Counted from the stretch's first letter, positions 40,089-53,142 are shown. The stretch is DNA of 64,000 nt from Isoetes taiwanensis (GCA_021234155.1 JAJEKV010000031.1:1543614-1607613); one strand, 5' to 3'. Numbers and translations are program-made. Notes: generated by a model not told the origin, from the sequence alone.

Positions 40089-43000
40089 GGATGCTATATG
40101 ATTTGGACAAAACTGGAAGTGATTTTAATGGTGCAAGTTTTGAGGGTCATGATGACGATGGTGCTATATGAATTCAAAACATAAGGGCACAATCTAGTAA
40201 GTTACATGTAGAAATGGGTGCCCATCATTGCCTCACATGAGTTAGAGCAACAATTTATACGGATCTTACGACAAAAAATAATATTAAATTTCATATATCT
40301 TCGTAGTCTTTAGATTGAGGCTTGCAGATCTAACACATTTAAGTTGTTAAGATGTAGGGTATAGTTTCGTGACTATGTGAAAACAACTAGTCCTGAAGAA
40401 CGTGAAGACCAACAACTCCCATGTTTCAACAATGTTAAAAGGGGTCCTTAATAGTACAATTACACACAACATGATCATTGGAATGAAAAATTATTTCTGT
40501 AGACCATCTGCAATGTGTTCATTTGCGATGTGAATTGCTTTAGTTGACCATGTGAAATAGGAAGTGTAGTCCACGTAACCAGATTGGATATCATAATTGG
40601 AAAGTAAAATCATTGAAATTATGATACTATGGCTATAAGCAACTTAAAATCATATGTCCATTAACAAATCAAACAACATGTGCGTGGAGTATACATCATC
40701 AAGAATAATACTCTGAACAAAACACCACCCACATAATAAACCATGCATATGAGTTTTTGATTTCCTTCTTTTGGATTTATGTCTTTTACATGGACACATT
40801 ATAGAAATAAGTTTTTGATTTATGTGTTCTGTCTGGACACTTAGCAACTTGACTGGGAGCCTGAAGAGACTTGCCATTATTTTTCTGGCAAAGAAAACTA
40901 TCATTTTTTACTTTGCCATAATTGGAAGCTATCATTGTGTACACGTAATGTGCTCAGAATGGATCTTGAACTTTGTTGATTCAACTTTAGTAGACTATAC
41001 CATGGATAATTTCTTTGTTTTTTTAGGAATAAAGAATATACCAAGAGCATGGCATGTATTAACAAGTGATTACAATGTTTTTGACCGAACTCTCAATGAT
41101 GATATAAACAATAATGAAGTTAGTTTCATAACATGGAATTCCAGCTTGTAATACCATTGCAAAATTTTCCTAACTCGTCAAACTTACCAATCTTGAACAA
41201 TATAATGTACATTTGAAGGGGCATTGGTTGTTGCAGATATTTTAGTCCATGATTTCTGATAAGGTTTCCATGTATGCTTCCTCACTAGAAGAAGGAAGAA
41301 TATTATCTTCTTTTTCTTCCATCATGTTATCGAAATCAGATTCCGTATTCACATAATCTTGAAACATCATAGAACCAATTAAGAATGGAGAGAGACACAT
41401 GTAAACTACAACCTAGCAAATACAGCACATCCTAGACATCATAGACAAATACACCACATAGATCGATCAGGAAATGGCTTCTTGAGAACCACCATAAGAC
41501 ACATTACCAACCCAAAAATGCAACTGAAACAGGAGAGCCATGATGATGATCAAGAACAGCAATTTACATTGCTCTAACTGCTTAGTATAGGATGGGACCT
41601 TGGCTATTCAAGTAATTCAAGTACATCATGCATCATTACACGAAGAAAAGATTGTAGGGGTCCAACTCTGATTTCCTTTGTGCATGTACCTATTGGAAAA
41701 AAAAAAAAAATAGTAGTTACATAGATATCGCAGACCAGATTTGGTAACTTTAAAAGCCTATCAGAGAATCAGGAGTGAAAAACAAATAGTTGCCAATATG
41801 GGCTACCTTCCATTGAGAGAGCAATATGAGTAATATGATTTGCTAGCTTTGAGCTTTGTCAACCCCAGCTTTGTTTTCAGAATTAAACAAATAGCTACAT
41901 GAAAGTTCTCATCTCCTGCATGTAATATGATGCAACTGAAAAGAATTTAGATCACTTATAAGACACTCAGTTGCCATCATACTTTCCCAAAAAAGAATCG
42001 CACACGTATGCCAGATACATGATTATCACAATGCATCAGGACGGGATGCTCCATAGCTAAGGTGGAAGAAGCTTGCGTCAACTGAGGTTGTTATTTTGTG
42101 TCTATAGAAAAAGGCCACGATCATTTGAAAATTTGCTATCTGGTCATTTATGAAGTGGAAACACATAAAATGCAAATGTATCATGTATGTAACCTCTTCA
42201 ATAATGCATTAATAATGTGTTTATACAAGCACATGTGTAACAATAATTTCCAGGTCTCCAAGACATCCAAAAGTTCGAATCCTCTTTATATAATATAGGG
42301 CCACAATTAATCCTGTAAAGTATACATTGCATGTGATGAGAATCCAGAGAGTGGATACAACTTTACATTTTGGGAAACAACCTAAGAATAAAGAATAAAA
42401 CAAGGCGAAAGCAATAGCTGCAAAACGAAAGTTGAGTTGCAAAAGTGAGGAAAATAGTTCAAAAGATCTATGCTTTATGCATTATTGTAGTAGACACTGC
42501 AAGTATGCCCTAGCTCTTATGATTGCAGACCTTGATTTTTGTAGAAATACGTAGAAAACCTTACTATGCAAAGAAGCTTTTGTATGAGAAGAAGTAAAAT
42601 ACTAAGAAGACCAAAACGAACCCATCAAGGAAGAGCAAAAGAATTTGAAAGGTTTCAGTCAAACTGCAACTGAAATTTCGAAGTACAGGCAATGCTCACT
42701 TTGTAATTTCTGCGATTGTCTTTCATGCTAAATTGGAGCTCCAAATTGATCAGAATGGAAGCATAAACAAGCCACCATAAAGCTCCAAAAACTTTAGCTA
42801 CAAAAATCAAACAACAGCAAAATACTTATCGAAACTGCAAAAAACTTAATTTTGGCTGCTAACCTCTTTCTGAAATCCTTCCAATATTCTGGAAATCCTC
42901 GAGGGAAAAAGACCCCTCTATCTGTTAATCTTCCCCCTGCTAAAATATGGAAACTCTTCCGATAATCCATATAAATCACTTCTGGATCACCCTAAAGCTT

Positions 43001-43581
43001 CGTATAATCTAAACCCTTCTAAAACTTTTAGATAAAACACTTGCAGATCATCCTAAAACCATTCAGAAATGATTGCTCTAACTTAGACTATTTGCAAGTG
43101 CCTAAACTGGAGATAATAGTGCGAAATAGTAGTAAAACCTTGGCAGCATGCAATAAAATTAGACGAAGTTATTGCTGGTGGATGAAAATTCTCTAGGATT
43201 TTTAGAAAGGCTTGCGTAACCCTCTCTACAACATTTTCTAAATTTCTAGCCCATCAACATTTCATGACACATCAGCAAAATTCATTCTTGATCACGAGAT
43301 CTTTTAATTTCTCTATGAACGGCTGAGAAAAATAGAAAAATTCATGGAATTTTTTGCGGCTTCTCTAGCATGAAGATCAGAATTGTATTTTTCAGTGTAG
43401 TTTGGTCCAAAAACTTCCTTCCACCGCTTTTCCTTCCCTCTATTGTTTGCTTCATCCGCCTGGCTAGACTATTGATTGTTAAGCCGTCAATTCTTAGAAC
43501 CAGTCGGCTCTGCCTGAGGCCTCTGTCTTGTACTGCACGACAGGTATCAAGCATTAATCTAAGTTTTGTCATCAGAAAATA
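40089..43581. other. Long AT-rich spacer
   Basis: Short open frames occur on both strands but none has a domain, signal peptide, splice context or codon pattern that convinces me. No transposon ends or tandem arrays were recognised. Confidence 0.35.
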
Positions 43582-44338
43582 ATGATGGCAGTGGCCTGCA
43601 TGAGAGTCCTGTTTGAAAATTGCAAGGATCCAAGCTACAAGAGAAGCATAAATTCAGAAGGTGATTCTTCCAAGCAAGAAGAAAAGAAAATAAGTAGTGG
43701 TGCAAGTAAGGGTCTTAGTATTTGTTGTTTTAAAAAGTGTAGCGAGAAGCTTTATGCAGGAATGCATACCTAGAAAGGACATGACAAGAGCAAGGCCTTA
43801 TGGAGTTCTTTAAAAGCATAAGGGAAGCTTGATAATGATTTGCTTTCTTGGAACTCATAAAATATATTTGACTTGGCTTGCACAGTCAAGAAGTCTTTTA
43901 TTGCAGAATATATCTATCATAGGACTGGTGTGTCAGTCTATTGGATAAAACAAGAGACATAAACATCTACGAACAACTTGTACAAGGCTTTACTATGCCA
44001 AACCATGGGAAGTCAACCAAGGATCTTTTTAATTTAATATGTGATAACGCTGTGGAAACACTAGTTCGAACCAATGCTGAAGTCATTCGTGAGAAAAAAC
44101 GTGCATCCTATACTGATAAGGAAAACAATAGAAGCAGCAAGTGATCAAATGGGAGCCAACCACAACTTCAAGTTTAGTAGGACCCTTGCATTCTGATTTG
44201 TATGAAAACTTTTATGCGAGCGAATTCCAGTATAAGATGTTGTCTCTTCATGGTAGTGATAGAACATTTCAAGGAAGTTCTAGCAAGCAAACATGGCTGC
44301 ATAGTATTAGCGGGATTGTTGCTATTCCAAACAATTGA
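43582..44338 (+). other. Three consecutive short open frames, possible decayed or spliced gene
   Basis: Frames at 43582-43773 (MMAVACMRVLFENCK...), 43941-44144 (GFTMPNHGKSTKDLFNLICD) and 44141-44338 (GPLHSDLYENFYASEFQYKM) follow each other on one strand. The middle one has a balanced soluble composition. I recognise no family; they could be exons of an unknown gene, a pseudogene or chance. Confidence 0.25.
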
Positions 44339-46613
44339 CAACTTATCATAGACATGGTCGGGTCAATAACTTTGGAAGTTGTACGGTCCACTCTTGATGT
44401 TCTAAGCAGCATCTTTTCCTTTTGTTTTAGGCAAGCTTAGATCTTGGTGCAATAGGACTAACACGACTAAGATTGGAAAAACCAAAGAAATCGTAGCCAA
44501 GACTCCCTTGATCTTATACTGGAATGGCGTGTCATGTACAGATTAATGATGTAGGTAATCTTACACATCCAGGATTTGGATTATATTTTTAGTACTATTC
44601 TAGTTTAAGAATGCTCTATTAGAGGTCAAACTCTCAAGAAACCTTTTGGCAATATAATTAATTTCTAGTTCTCTAACTTTCTTTTCGCAATATAAATTGT
44701 CTGTTCAGCAACACTAATCTAGCTGGACGAAATTTCTCCCCACACCATGATGGCTCTGGCTTTGGGTCTCTTTCTCTTTCCCCAATACCTCCCTCAACAC
44801 TTTCTCTTTAACCTGAAAAATGCCTTTCATAATAATAAGAAGGACAAAATCAGTGATCTTAGTGATGTCAAGAGATTAAGCATCATATCCTATATCCAAT
44901 CATAAGAATGCATATCTCGGTATATAGTGCATTGCTTTAGATTTGCGATGGGTCAGCTATGTATATTTTTTTCAAATAGAAGCAGATTGTGAATTAGAAA
45001 GGTGATAATAGAACTGCTTTTACACTTTATTTAGTTTGGATAAAATCTAAGTTACTGCATCATATAGTGTCTAATGCACACTGAGTTTCAGTGTCATTTC
45101 TATTGTCTTCTCATAAAATACAGTACAATTATATTTTTTTCAATGACTAGCTGTAAGAATGTGGCGATGAAATTTTGACCATGCGACGATCAATTAGAGA
45201 GCTTTGACACTGTAGTATAATAAATAACAGAGATAAGTGTTCCATGTTTACAGCTATGAATAGAATAGAATAGACAACAGTATTGCTGAAGGATTAATAA
45301 CTCCGCATTATACAAGGACACAAAACCTTGGTTTTTATTTTAGACTCAAGATTTATTGTACAAGTTTTTTTTTCTGTTTTTTTTTCATACCATGTGCCCA
45401 AACCTGCAATTTTTAGATCTATTTGGCATCATAGAGTTTTGAACTTTTAAATCTGTGGCAACAGTTATCTTGAAAGATTAATACTATTTACATGGACATG
45501 GAAATTGTGTTTTATTTCTAGACTCAAGGTTCATTGTATTTTCTCTCCTTTATGACCCAAACCTGCACTTTTCAGATTTATTTGTTGTCATAGAGTTTTT
45601 TGAGATGTTAACGTTAAAATCTTTTGTACTGAGTATTTAAATCTTTGATACTATTATATCTATATGCAGATAAATAGGCCTATACTGAATGTATCAAGAG
45701 TCAAATGCATTCATGATTTTCTGGCTGAGCAGCGGAGAGATAAAGAATCATTGAAAACTGCAGGAAAAGCATATTGTCATTTAAATTTGATTCGCTCGCA
45801 CATTGCCTTACTATATCTTTTGTTTCTACCATTCAGCACGTGACAGACGAACTCTATAAATTTTGGCTCCACCTTGTAGCAATATAGATAATGCACAGTT
45901 TGAGTTGTATAGGATGACAAATATATACACTATATGGCTTTCTGTTGATATTGGTTAAATGTTTAACTTAGAAATGGCAGTACATAGTCGGGCCAGTTGG
46001 TGGAATTGTTTAGTTGACAGTGGAACAGAAAGGGTTTGAGCTTCAGTGAAACTAATGATCCTGATTTGAACCAGTAAAATCACTTGTAGTGCCTGATGTC
46101 ATGCTAACATATATATGTGAGAGAAACGAATTTGATGTCTATGCATATTGTGTAATATAGTAAATTACTGATTGCGATGCTAGCCCTTAATTATGCTTTC
46201 TAGCCCTGCTCATGCCATTGCTAAGAAACTACTTAGTTGTGTCATATCCTCTGTCTTTTTTGCCACCTTAAAAGGAGAATCAACTTAGGCATTTTGTGGG
46301 GATGGGCAGATATTAGAGCCAAAGAACATAGTCAGCAAGTCCTATAATAATGCTGATGCAAGGGCTTAGAATAACTTTAAGCTTTTCTAGTGTGGAGCTA
46401 ATAGACTGTTCTTTTACTAGATGTTGTCGCAGGCCTGTGATTCATGAATTTAGAGGCAATGATAGTGAGGTTTTCGATGTGTTAAATGTGGTTTCCAAGT
46501 ACAAGATAGGGAGATACAAGTCATTAAGGTTTTCATCAGACGCACGTTCCTTAATGTCGTATCATAAATGCATTTGTTACTGGTTATGTAAAAAATAATG
46601 CTAAATATTTGGA
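44339..46613. other. Spacer with an imperfect 180-bp duplication
   Basis: At about 45332-45455 and 45512-45605 the blocks TTTTAGACTCAAGATTTATT, CCCAAACCTGCA and TTGGCATCATAGAGTTTT recur in order at about 180-bp spacing. Otherwise no gene or transposon end recognised. Confidence 0.4.
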
Positions 46614-47342
46614 TGCATTTATGACATATTCAACAAAATTTGGACTTATTCAGATTTAATAGATAACACTTCAAGAACGCATGTATTGTGTGATTCTTCT
46701 TGATTGTTATAATTTTTATAACTTTATCTTTAAATTAAAACTATAATGGTTATCAAAGAATAAACTTGATTTTCAAACTAATTTGTATTTGAATCTATTT
46801 AGAATTAGACATTTCAAGAATATAAAAATTTCAATTTTTATTGATTTAACAGATTCAAGATTTAGCAATCATGATAATTAAATGAAATTTGATGGTTTGA
46901 TGTTTATTGACTTAAAACTATTATTAGAATTTCACAATTTACAAACTTTTACACTTTTAAAAATACTTTAACGAAGGTTTTAGGTTGAAATTAATTAAAT
47001 GATATAAAGTTATTGGTTTAATAATAACTATTAAATATTTTTTTTGATGAAATAAAAATATTTAATCAAACATAGACGTAATCATTTAATTAATTTCAAT
47101 GTAAAACTTTCTTTAAATATTTTTAAAAAAATAGCATTTTAATTATATAGGGTTATCTTAGATGAAAATTTAATTCTAAATAGATGAACCAAGAATTAGT
47201 TTAGAAAGCAACTTTAAACTTTAGTAAGTATCATATTTTTTATCTGAAGATAAACAGAACAAATTATTAAAATCATAAAAAGCTAAAAATACATTTATTA
47301 GATTTGAATAAGTCCAAATTTTGTTAAATATGTCATATTTGC
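46614..47342. mobile_element. AT-rich 729-bp foldback element
   Basis: The outer ends GCATTTATGACATATTCAAC (left) and the reverse complement of the right end, GCAAATATGACATATTTAAC, begin long imperfect inverted arms that continue with AAAATTTGGACTTATTCA. Internal pairs extend inward to the centre near 47040 (AAATTAATTAAATGAT against ATCATTTAATTAATTT), so almost the whole element can fold on itself. It has no ORF. A MITE or small non-autonomous DNA transposon is the best reading. Confidence 0.75.
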
Positions 47343-47354
47343 TTTAGGATGATT

Positions 47355-47528
47355 CAAACAAGAGGTTCTGCATATCAATAGAGTTACATAAGATGTTTCC
47401 TGTGAGCTTGTGGCATTACACATAGAGATGAACTGTAATGATTGTATGGGTCCCATGACCTATTGGTCTCCGTGGACGTTAAAAAATATATTCTATTCTA
47501 TTCTATTCTATTCTCAAGACAAACAAGA
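47355..47528 (+). mobile_element. 5'-truncated LINE tail with 9-bp target duplication
   Basis: CAAACAAGA at 47355-47363 and 47520-47528 flanks about 156 bp ending GGGTCCCATGACCTATTGGTC, TCCGTGGACGTT, then (TTCTA)n. The stem-loop is TGACC-TATT-GGTCT. Same family as the tail at 57.04 kb. Confidence 0.8.
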
Positions 47529-49760
47529 TGTATTTGATAACTACAGTTCAAAATGAGGATCGTAGATTCTATCTATGTTCTATAGGATAATATTCCACTT
47601 GCAACAAGGAGCAATTCTCTATTTCATCAGAACTACTTGCCTTTAAAAAAATGAAGTTGCTCGACTGGCTAAAATAAAGTCCTGGAGCAAATTTGTCAAT
47701 GATGAGAAGTGCGTGTCAAGATCTCTATGCATGCTAATTTCTTTGCAGCAAACTGTCGAGGTCAATTGTAACGGACCTGGCAGTTTAGTACCAACATGAA
47801 TATGTAAGTAACGTTGCCATTATATAAGAGTGCATTTTCAATGGTTAAATAAATGATTATGCACTAGGAATATATGCATGCAATGTGTCCATGCATATAG
47901 TGTGTGCATGCATGCGGAATGTGCATGCATGCAAGGCCATTGTTAGATTATATAAGTGCAACAATATTATTCTAAATTTCCTGGGAAGGAGTTTTCCATG
48001 GGAAAGAAGCGTTTTTTGTTGTGGAGGATGCGCTTGCGCCAGATTGATCAGAATTGAACCAAGGAGGAGCACAGTATTTCCAGGTGGGGGTCAAGTCTTA
48101 CACCTGGGGTTCTTGTGATGTCTATGTTCTGGTTGACGTAATTTTGGGAAGCCTAATGAGCTTTGATGATGGTTGTAGATTTAATGGATTGAGGCATGAT
48201 CTAAATTGAATTAACATAATCAAAAATAGATTCTTGAATGTAAAAGAGAAGAAAGAGCTGTGATTTTTATATAATCATATAGTGGAGATTGATTTTGAAT
48301 AGCTGTGAAATATAATCATATAATGGAGCTTGATTCTGAATAGCTGAAAATTTGATGAGTTTAACACATATAATTGTATTACGGTTGGATGGTTATTAAA
48401 TTGTCTTAGGTTGTTGGTCCTTAAAAGTATATCACGTCAGTGATTTAATCGTTCTAGTAGCATGGGATCATACTTACTATTGTCAACATAGCTTGTTGTT
48501 AATGTTTGTATTTAATTAAAGGAATAATGATTTATCATATCTCTGATTTGGCTTAGTAAAGTACAATTATACATGCATGGACTATTGTTAAAAGCATGTT
48601 TTTGGGATGTAACACAAGGCCCCCAAAAAGTAACTCGCATTCATAATCATGATGGAAACCAGTATAATGGTGGTTTTTAGTACATGCAACTCGTAATGTC
48701 AATGAAAACTAGATGACTTTTATGGTTTTGTAATATCACTACTAGTTTGATCATAGTTTTTATACTAATTCTATGTCTTACACTAGTTTCTTAAAATTAT
48801 TGCTAGTTTAGGAGGTGATTTTTGAGCCTACATTGTCAATATTATAATCTACGATGATTTTACATACTAGTTAGCATGATCAGATACATGGTTTTAACCT
48901 AGTTTCAATCCTCCCAAGCTTTTCTTATTAGTTCAAGAACCATGTTTAATTTTGGAAGTGTGTTATATGTTTTTGGCACATGCTTATTTACTATGCATGT
49001 TAGCAGGCTATTATGTTGGTTTATGATGTTGTTTTTTTATACAGTTTTTTCAATCCTTAAAATCACTACGGACTTTGAGCATAATTTCTTATATGAATTA
49101 GTAATTCCAACGATTATATCTATTTTTGCACTCCTTTTAGAGCATGATCCTTATTCATAAAACTTATGTTATGTACATCGACTTGTCTACTGGTTGCATG
49201 GTGTGGTCTATGTTTTCTACCATTATATGTAGCATAGTTTTATGTTGGGCCAAGTGTATATTTGTACTTATAGTTGCCAATGTATTCTTTGTGGTATAGT
49301 AGTTAGTATCCATAGAGTGCACATTTTGTATGAGGATTATTTTAAGTGTTTATCATGCATGATTTAGAGGTCCCTTGCATAATTGGAGTGATAAGGAGCT
49401 CTAGAGGTATGGTGTAGATAATAACCCTTTTGCTACCAACAATGTATCTTTCTAGTGAAGGTTGAGGTCATAACTGACTTGTGACAGGGATATCTAGTGT
49501 CCTAATGCAAAACTCTATATAATGTTATGTTCATAAGCCGTTTCTTCCTTATAATTAGCAATGTTCAATTGTAGATGAATGGCCAGAGAAACAATGTGGT
49601 GAATCGATGATACATTTCTCCATTCTCATTTCTAATTAACCTTATTTTAGAAGTGCGTATATCACTTAGCCAAACCGAACTTACTAAATGTCAAGAAAGT
49701 ACATAAGATCCTTTTTTTAAACTCAAACAATATTCATACCCATTGTACCATCTAACAAAA

Positions 49761-49785
49761 GATAGATAGATAGATAGATAGATAG
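49761..49785 (+). repeat. (GATA)6 microsatellite
   Basis: Six GATA units plus one base, uninterrupted. Confidence 0.95.
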
Positions 49786-50682
49786 TATTTTAACGTCACG
49801 CCACTAGGCAGCAACTTAGAATAAAACATGCTTCACATTCATGCAATAAAGAGTTATGAGAAATGCAAAAGCAATCTTGAATTCAAAGCATGATCCTAAT
49901 TGCATATATTCACATTATATTAACTTATAGGGGAATGGAGTCGGGTTGTAGATGCCTAGTTGGCGCTTCTATTTATACTCTCGATCCGACGGATCGCCAA
50001 GAAATCATATGAGCTCTATGAATAACAATTTTCCTTGGCAATCGTTTCATTCGATCGATTGATAAGGACCTATATTTAGCTATAAGTATCAATGGTCATA
50101 TGAGCACCAACAATGTTCTCATGAAATTGCTAGGTCAAATATGCATGAGCATTCATTCATTAAAGAAATTCGCTAGATCAAAGACTCATAATGACGCAAT
50201 CGTTGACCTTCAAGTCTAGAATCGCATCACAAATATATGACTTTGTTATTTTTTCAAGCCATGATACAAGCCATTCAATATAGTGGCGACAACTCACATG
50301 TTTTTTTTTTTAAGCCATTATAAATATAAGCCATTTAACATTTTGGCGACACAACCGGCGACACTCAAGAATATTATCGGTGTTCAAATGGCTAGGCTTG
50401 GAACTAAGTTTTATCGCTCCATTTTCGCCTAACTCTAAGTTATAATATTTTATGATGAAGCACCAGACACAAGTATTATAATTTGCTTGGAGAAATTGAA
50501 TATTTTTTAAAATATTTATACATTTACTTACTATAGCAACGGGATTGTAATAAATTTATGGAAGGGACAAGTTTCAATGGTTGCAAAACACAATTTATTT
50601 ATCATTCCAACTCTCTCAAATTAATTTATTGAAACCTTTTTCCATTGCTCTCCATATCTTTGCCTACATCACACATAGCAAC

Positions 50683-50758
50683 ATGTCATTTCCGAAATCC
50701 AGCAATAGGTTTAGAGCATCATGTCATTTCCGATATCCAGCAATAGGTTTAGAGCATC
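50683..50758 (+). repeat. 38-bp direct repeat, two copies
   Basis: ATGTCATTTCCGAAATCCAG then CAATAGGTTTAGAGCATC occurs twice back to back with one substitution (GAAATC/GATATC). Confidence 0.9.
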
Positions 50759-50935
50759 CGACGATAGAATAGCTCGGATGTAGCATGCTTCCAAAGTTGA
50801 ATCTGGACCTGTCACTAGGTTATTCGCCTTTGAACCTTAGTCCTTAATTTTAAACAATACCAGAAGGTTGAAATTTCAACCATGTACTATTAAACATCAA
50901 ATGCAATGTGCATATGAAATACTTCAGCGATCAAT

Positions 50936-52187
50936 CTGCTGATCCCACCATTCAAATGGTAGCTCATGTCCTAAGAAACGTCTTCGAAAAGAAAAAATGG
51001 CCATCCCCCGCACGGATGTGACAAGCCCCAAATTTTTCCCTTTCTGACGTAGGCGGGCGACGGGGAAATGAAGTGTCACCCCAGTTCGGCTGTTCTGATA
51101 AGCTTGAAATGCAGTTTTGACTTCGTATATGAATTCAAAGCATTCAATTTACTCTTAGACCAATCAAGTAGGACCAACAGGCCAAACTCCGACCGCCATG
51201 GGCAATTACTAGTGGACCTTTAAAACCAACATGCTCGCCCCTCGCCTACTAGTGTAATAAACATAGCATGCAAGTTTGAACCCCAGGTACACGGGAGAGG
51301 TTTTATTGTTCTCCTTCCTTCAACCCTCAAAGGAAACCCCCGCATGCAAGCTCGAGCCACTTCAAAGGCGGGGGGGGTGCTAAAACGCAAACCCTACAGA
51401 TTTTGTAGGGTTTAAGTATCCAGGTACCAAAGATGCTTCATCTGCTAATCCCACCGTTCAAATGGTAGCTCATGTCCCAAGAAACGTCTTCGAAAAGAAA
51501 AAATGGCCATCCCCGCGCCGGATGTGACAAGCCCCAAATTTTCCCCTTTCCGAAGAGGGCGCCTTGGCGGGGAAATGAAGTGTCACCCCATTCGGCTATT
51601 CCCGATAAGCTTGAAATGCGGTTTGACTTCAGATATCGGGCTCAAAGCGTCCAGTTTACTTTTAGACCAATCAGTAGGACCAACAGAGCCAAACTCGACT
51701 CGCCATGGGCAATTACCAGTGGACCTTTCGCCCAACATGCTCGTCCCTGCCTACTAGTCTAATAAACATAGCATGCAAGTTTGGAACTAGTGCCTGGGAG
51801 GGGTTTTATTGTTCTCCATTCCTTCGAACCCTCGAAAAACCTCAAGACGCAAAGCTCTCACCATTTCAAAAGGCGAAAGGTTGTTAAAACGCAAACCCTA
51901 CAGATTTTGTAGGGTTTAAGTATCCGGGTACCAAAGATGCTCCATCTGGTAATCCCACCATTCAAATGGTAGCTCATGCCCTAAGAAACGTCTTCGAAAA
52001 GAAAAAATGGCCATCCCCCGCACAGATGTGATAAGCCCCAAATTTTCCCCTTTCCGACGTAGGCGCGCGACAGGGAAATGAAGTGTCACCCCAGTTCGGC
52101 TGTTCCGATAAGCTTGAAATGCTGTTTTGACTTCGTATATGAGTTCAAAGCATCCAGTTTACTCTTAGACCAATCAGTAGGACCATT
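50936..52187 (+). repeat. 505-bp tandem repeat, two and a half copies
   Basis: Units start at 50936, 51442 and 51946 (periods 506 and 504); the third stops near 52187. Shared landmarks: CCACCATTCAAATGGTAGCT, AAGAAACGTCTTCGAAAAG, GAAATGAAGTGTCACCCC and AAACCCTACAGATTTTGTAG. Units differ by several percent with small indels. Short open frames inside (for example 51472-51762) are not shared between units and carry no domain, so I treat it as non-coding. Confidence 0.92.
51389..51413 (+). repeat. Perfect hairpin in the 505-bp repeat (unit 1)
   Basis: AAACCCTACA, loop GATTT, TGTAGGGTTT. Conserved base for base in unit 2 at 51893-51917. Confidence 0.85.
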
Positions 52188-52447
52188 ACATCATTGCCCA
52201 AACATTAAAAATAATGGGTCCTTAATGTTGGCCAAATGTAACATTTGAGCCAACATGAATGCCCAAACAAACACGGCCGGTCCCTTCGGTCGTGTTTGTT
52301 TGGGGTGTCTATAGATTTTGGCCATCGAATGCTGGCATATCTCACAACATATGCCATGGGGCAGAATTCCAGCCCTCAAGTGCAAGTCAAGGTGGGGTCA
52401 AAACCCACATATTTGACTTACCCCTAACATTCCACTAAACCATTGAA
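52188..52447. other. Two strong hairpins between the tandem repeat and the Rep derivative
   Basis: GTTGGCCAAATGT/ACATTTGAGCCAAC at about 52228-52255 (one bulge), and CCCAAACAAACACG (52262-52275) with CGTGTTTGTTTGGG (52291-52304). They may be ends of a small DNA transposon; GTTTGTTTGG-type termini are common in plant MITEs. Confidence 0.5.
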
Positions 52448-52724
52448 TAAATACAATATCTCAAAATTAACAGCTTGACCAAATAAAAAATTATGAGCCT
52501 GGGGAGTCGAACCCCAGTAGAAGTTCCTAGCGCATGAAGTGGAATCCATTTTGGAGAATGAACCTAGAGCACATATCACATATGGGTTTTGTTGAGATAA
52601 CATAGAACAGGGCCGTGCACTCTTCAGAGACATAATGTGGCGTGAACACAAATAGAAAATTACCTCGGGCACACATCCCCTTCGAAGAAGACTTCGGTTT
52701 CTTCGATTTGACAAGATGCCCGGC
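52448..52724 (-). mobile_element. Internally deleted copy of the Rep/HUH transposon
   Basis: On the minus strand it shows, in the same order as the 18.6-20.9 kb unit: GGGCATCTTGT (about 52720), GTCTTCTTCGAAGGGGAT then GTGCCCGAGGTAA, the 20-bp block CCACATTATGTCTCTGAAGA (52640-52621, identical to 18906-18925), then after about 100 bp of linker the tRNA-like tail CTACTGGGGTTCGACTCCCC ending GGCTCAT (52493), and a TTTGGTCAA block. Nearly the whole Rep frame and the 42-nt hairpin are missing. It keeps the start codon region and the 3' structure, as expected of a non-autonomous derivative. Confidence 0.7.
52493..52536 (-). ncRNA. tRNA-like structure in the deleted Rep copy
   Basis: Same T-arm as at 20863-20879 (TGGGG TTCGACT CCCCA). 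The T-G closing pair of the other copy is a T-A pair here. The outer acceptor-like stem is weaker (ATGCGC against GCTCAT). Confidence 0.5.
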
Positions 52725-52785
52725 ACTAATTCGTATGCCTTGCTATAAGAAGCATGGAATTCAAAGACAAACACAATAGATCAAG

Positions 52786-53142
52786 TTAGAAAAGCCTGTT
52801 GAAGAGCCTGTTGGTCGGAACTGCATATCCATCCTCAAGAAAACCGCCGCCTGGCTCTTGCATAGAACCAACGAAGATGAAGGAAGCAAATCGACACCTA
52901 TCTAGCCAGGAATAGCAGCATGCGCCATCTGCGGCCCGCCCATGTGAAGCACAACCCTCCCCGGCCACACAAATGGGAATCCAAACCCTAGATTCCCCGT
53001 TTGGAATCTTGGGTGCCGAAGATCGCTTTATCACGGTATTTACATACCGGATACAACACCAAACCATGCAAAATCTTATGTTACACAAAAATACGGTTTC
53101 GATTTCGGCAAGATTATACATTTTAGGCGTAGGACTTGGCAA
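52786..53142 (-). other. Unrecognised open frame of 118 codons
   Basis: Open frame MPSPTPKMYNLAEIETVF...RLFNRLF directly upstream of the deleted Rep copy on the same strand. It contains several Cys and a Gly-rich GSMQEPGGGFLEDG. No family recognised, and no promoter or splice evidence. Confidence 0.2.

Larger units (their letters stand above)
47529..50935. other. Long AT-rich spacer
   Basis: Contains a cluster of CATGCA words (47875-47935), a GATA microsatellite (49761-49785) and a 38-bp duplication (50683-50758). No gene recognised; a hydrophobic open frame at 48942-49160 is more likely chance in T-rich sequence. Confidence 0.35.

Noticed and set aside
42221-42300. Possible tRNA fragment at AAGTTCGAATCC
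   Set aside because: Only a B-box-like word; no A-box or pairing arms around it.
48942-49160. Hydrophobic 72-codon frame resembling a membrane protein
   Set aside because: T-rich sequence gives Phe/Leu/Ile-rich frames by chance; no promoter, splice or homology clue.
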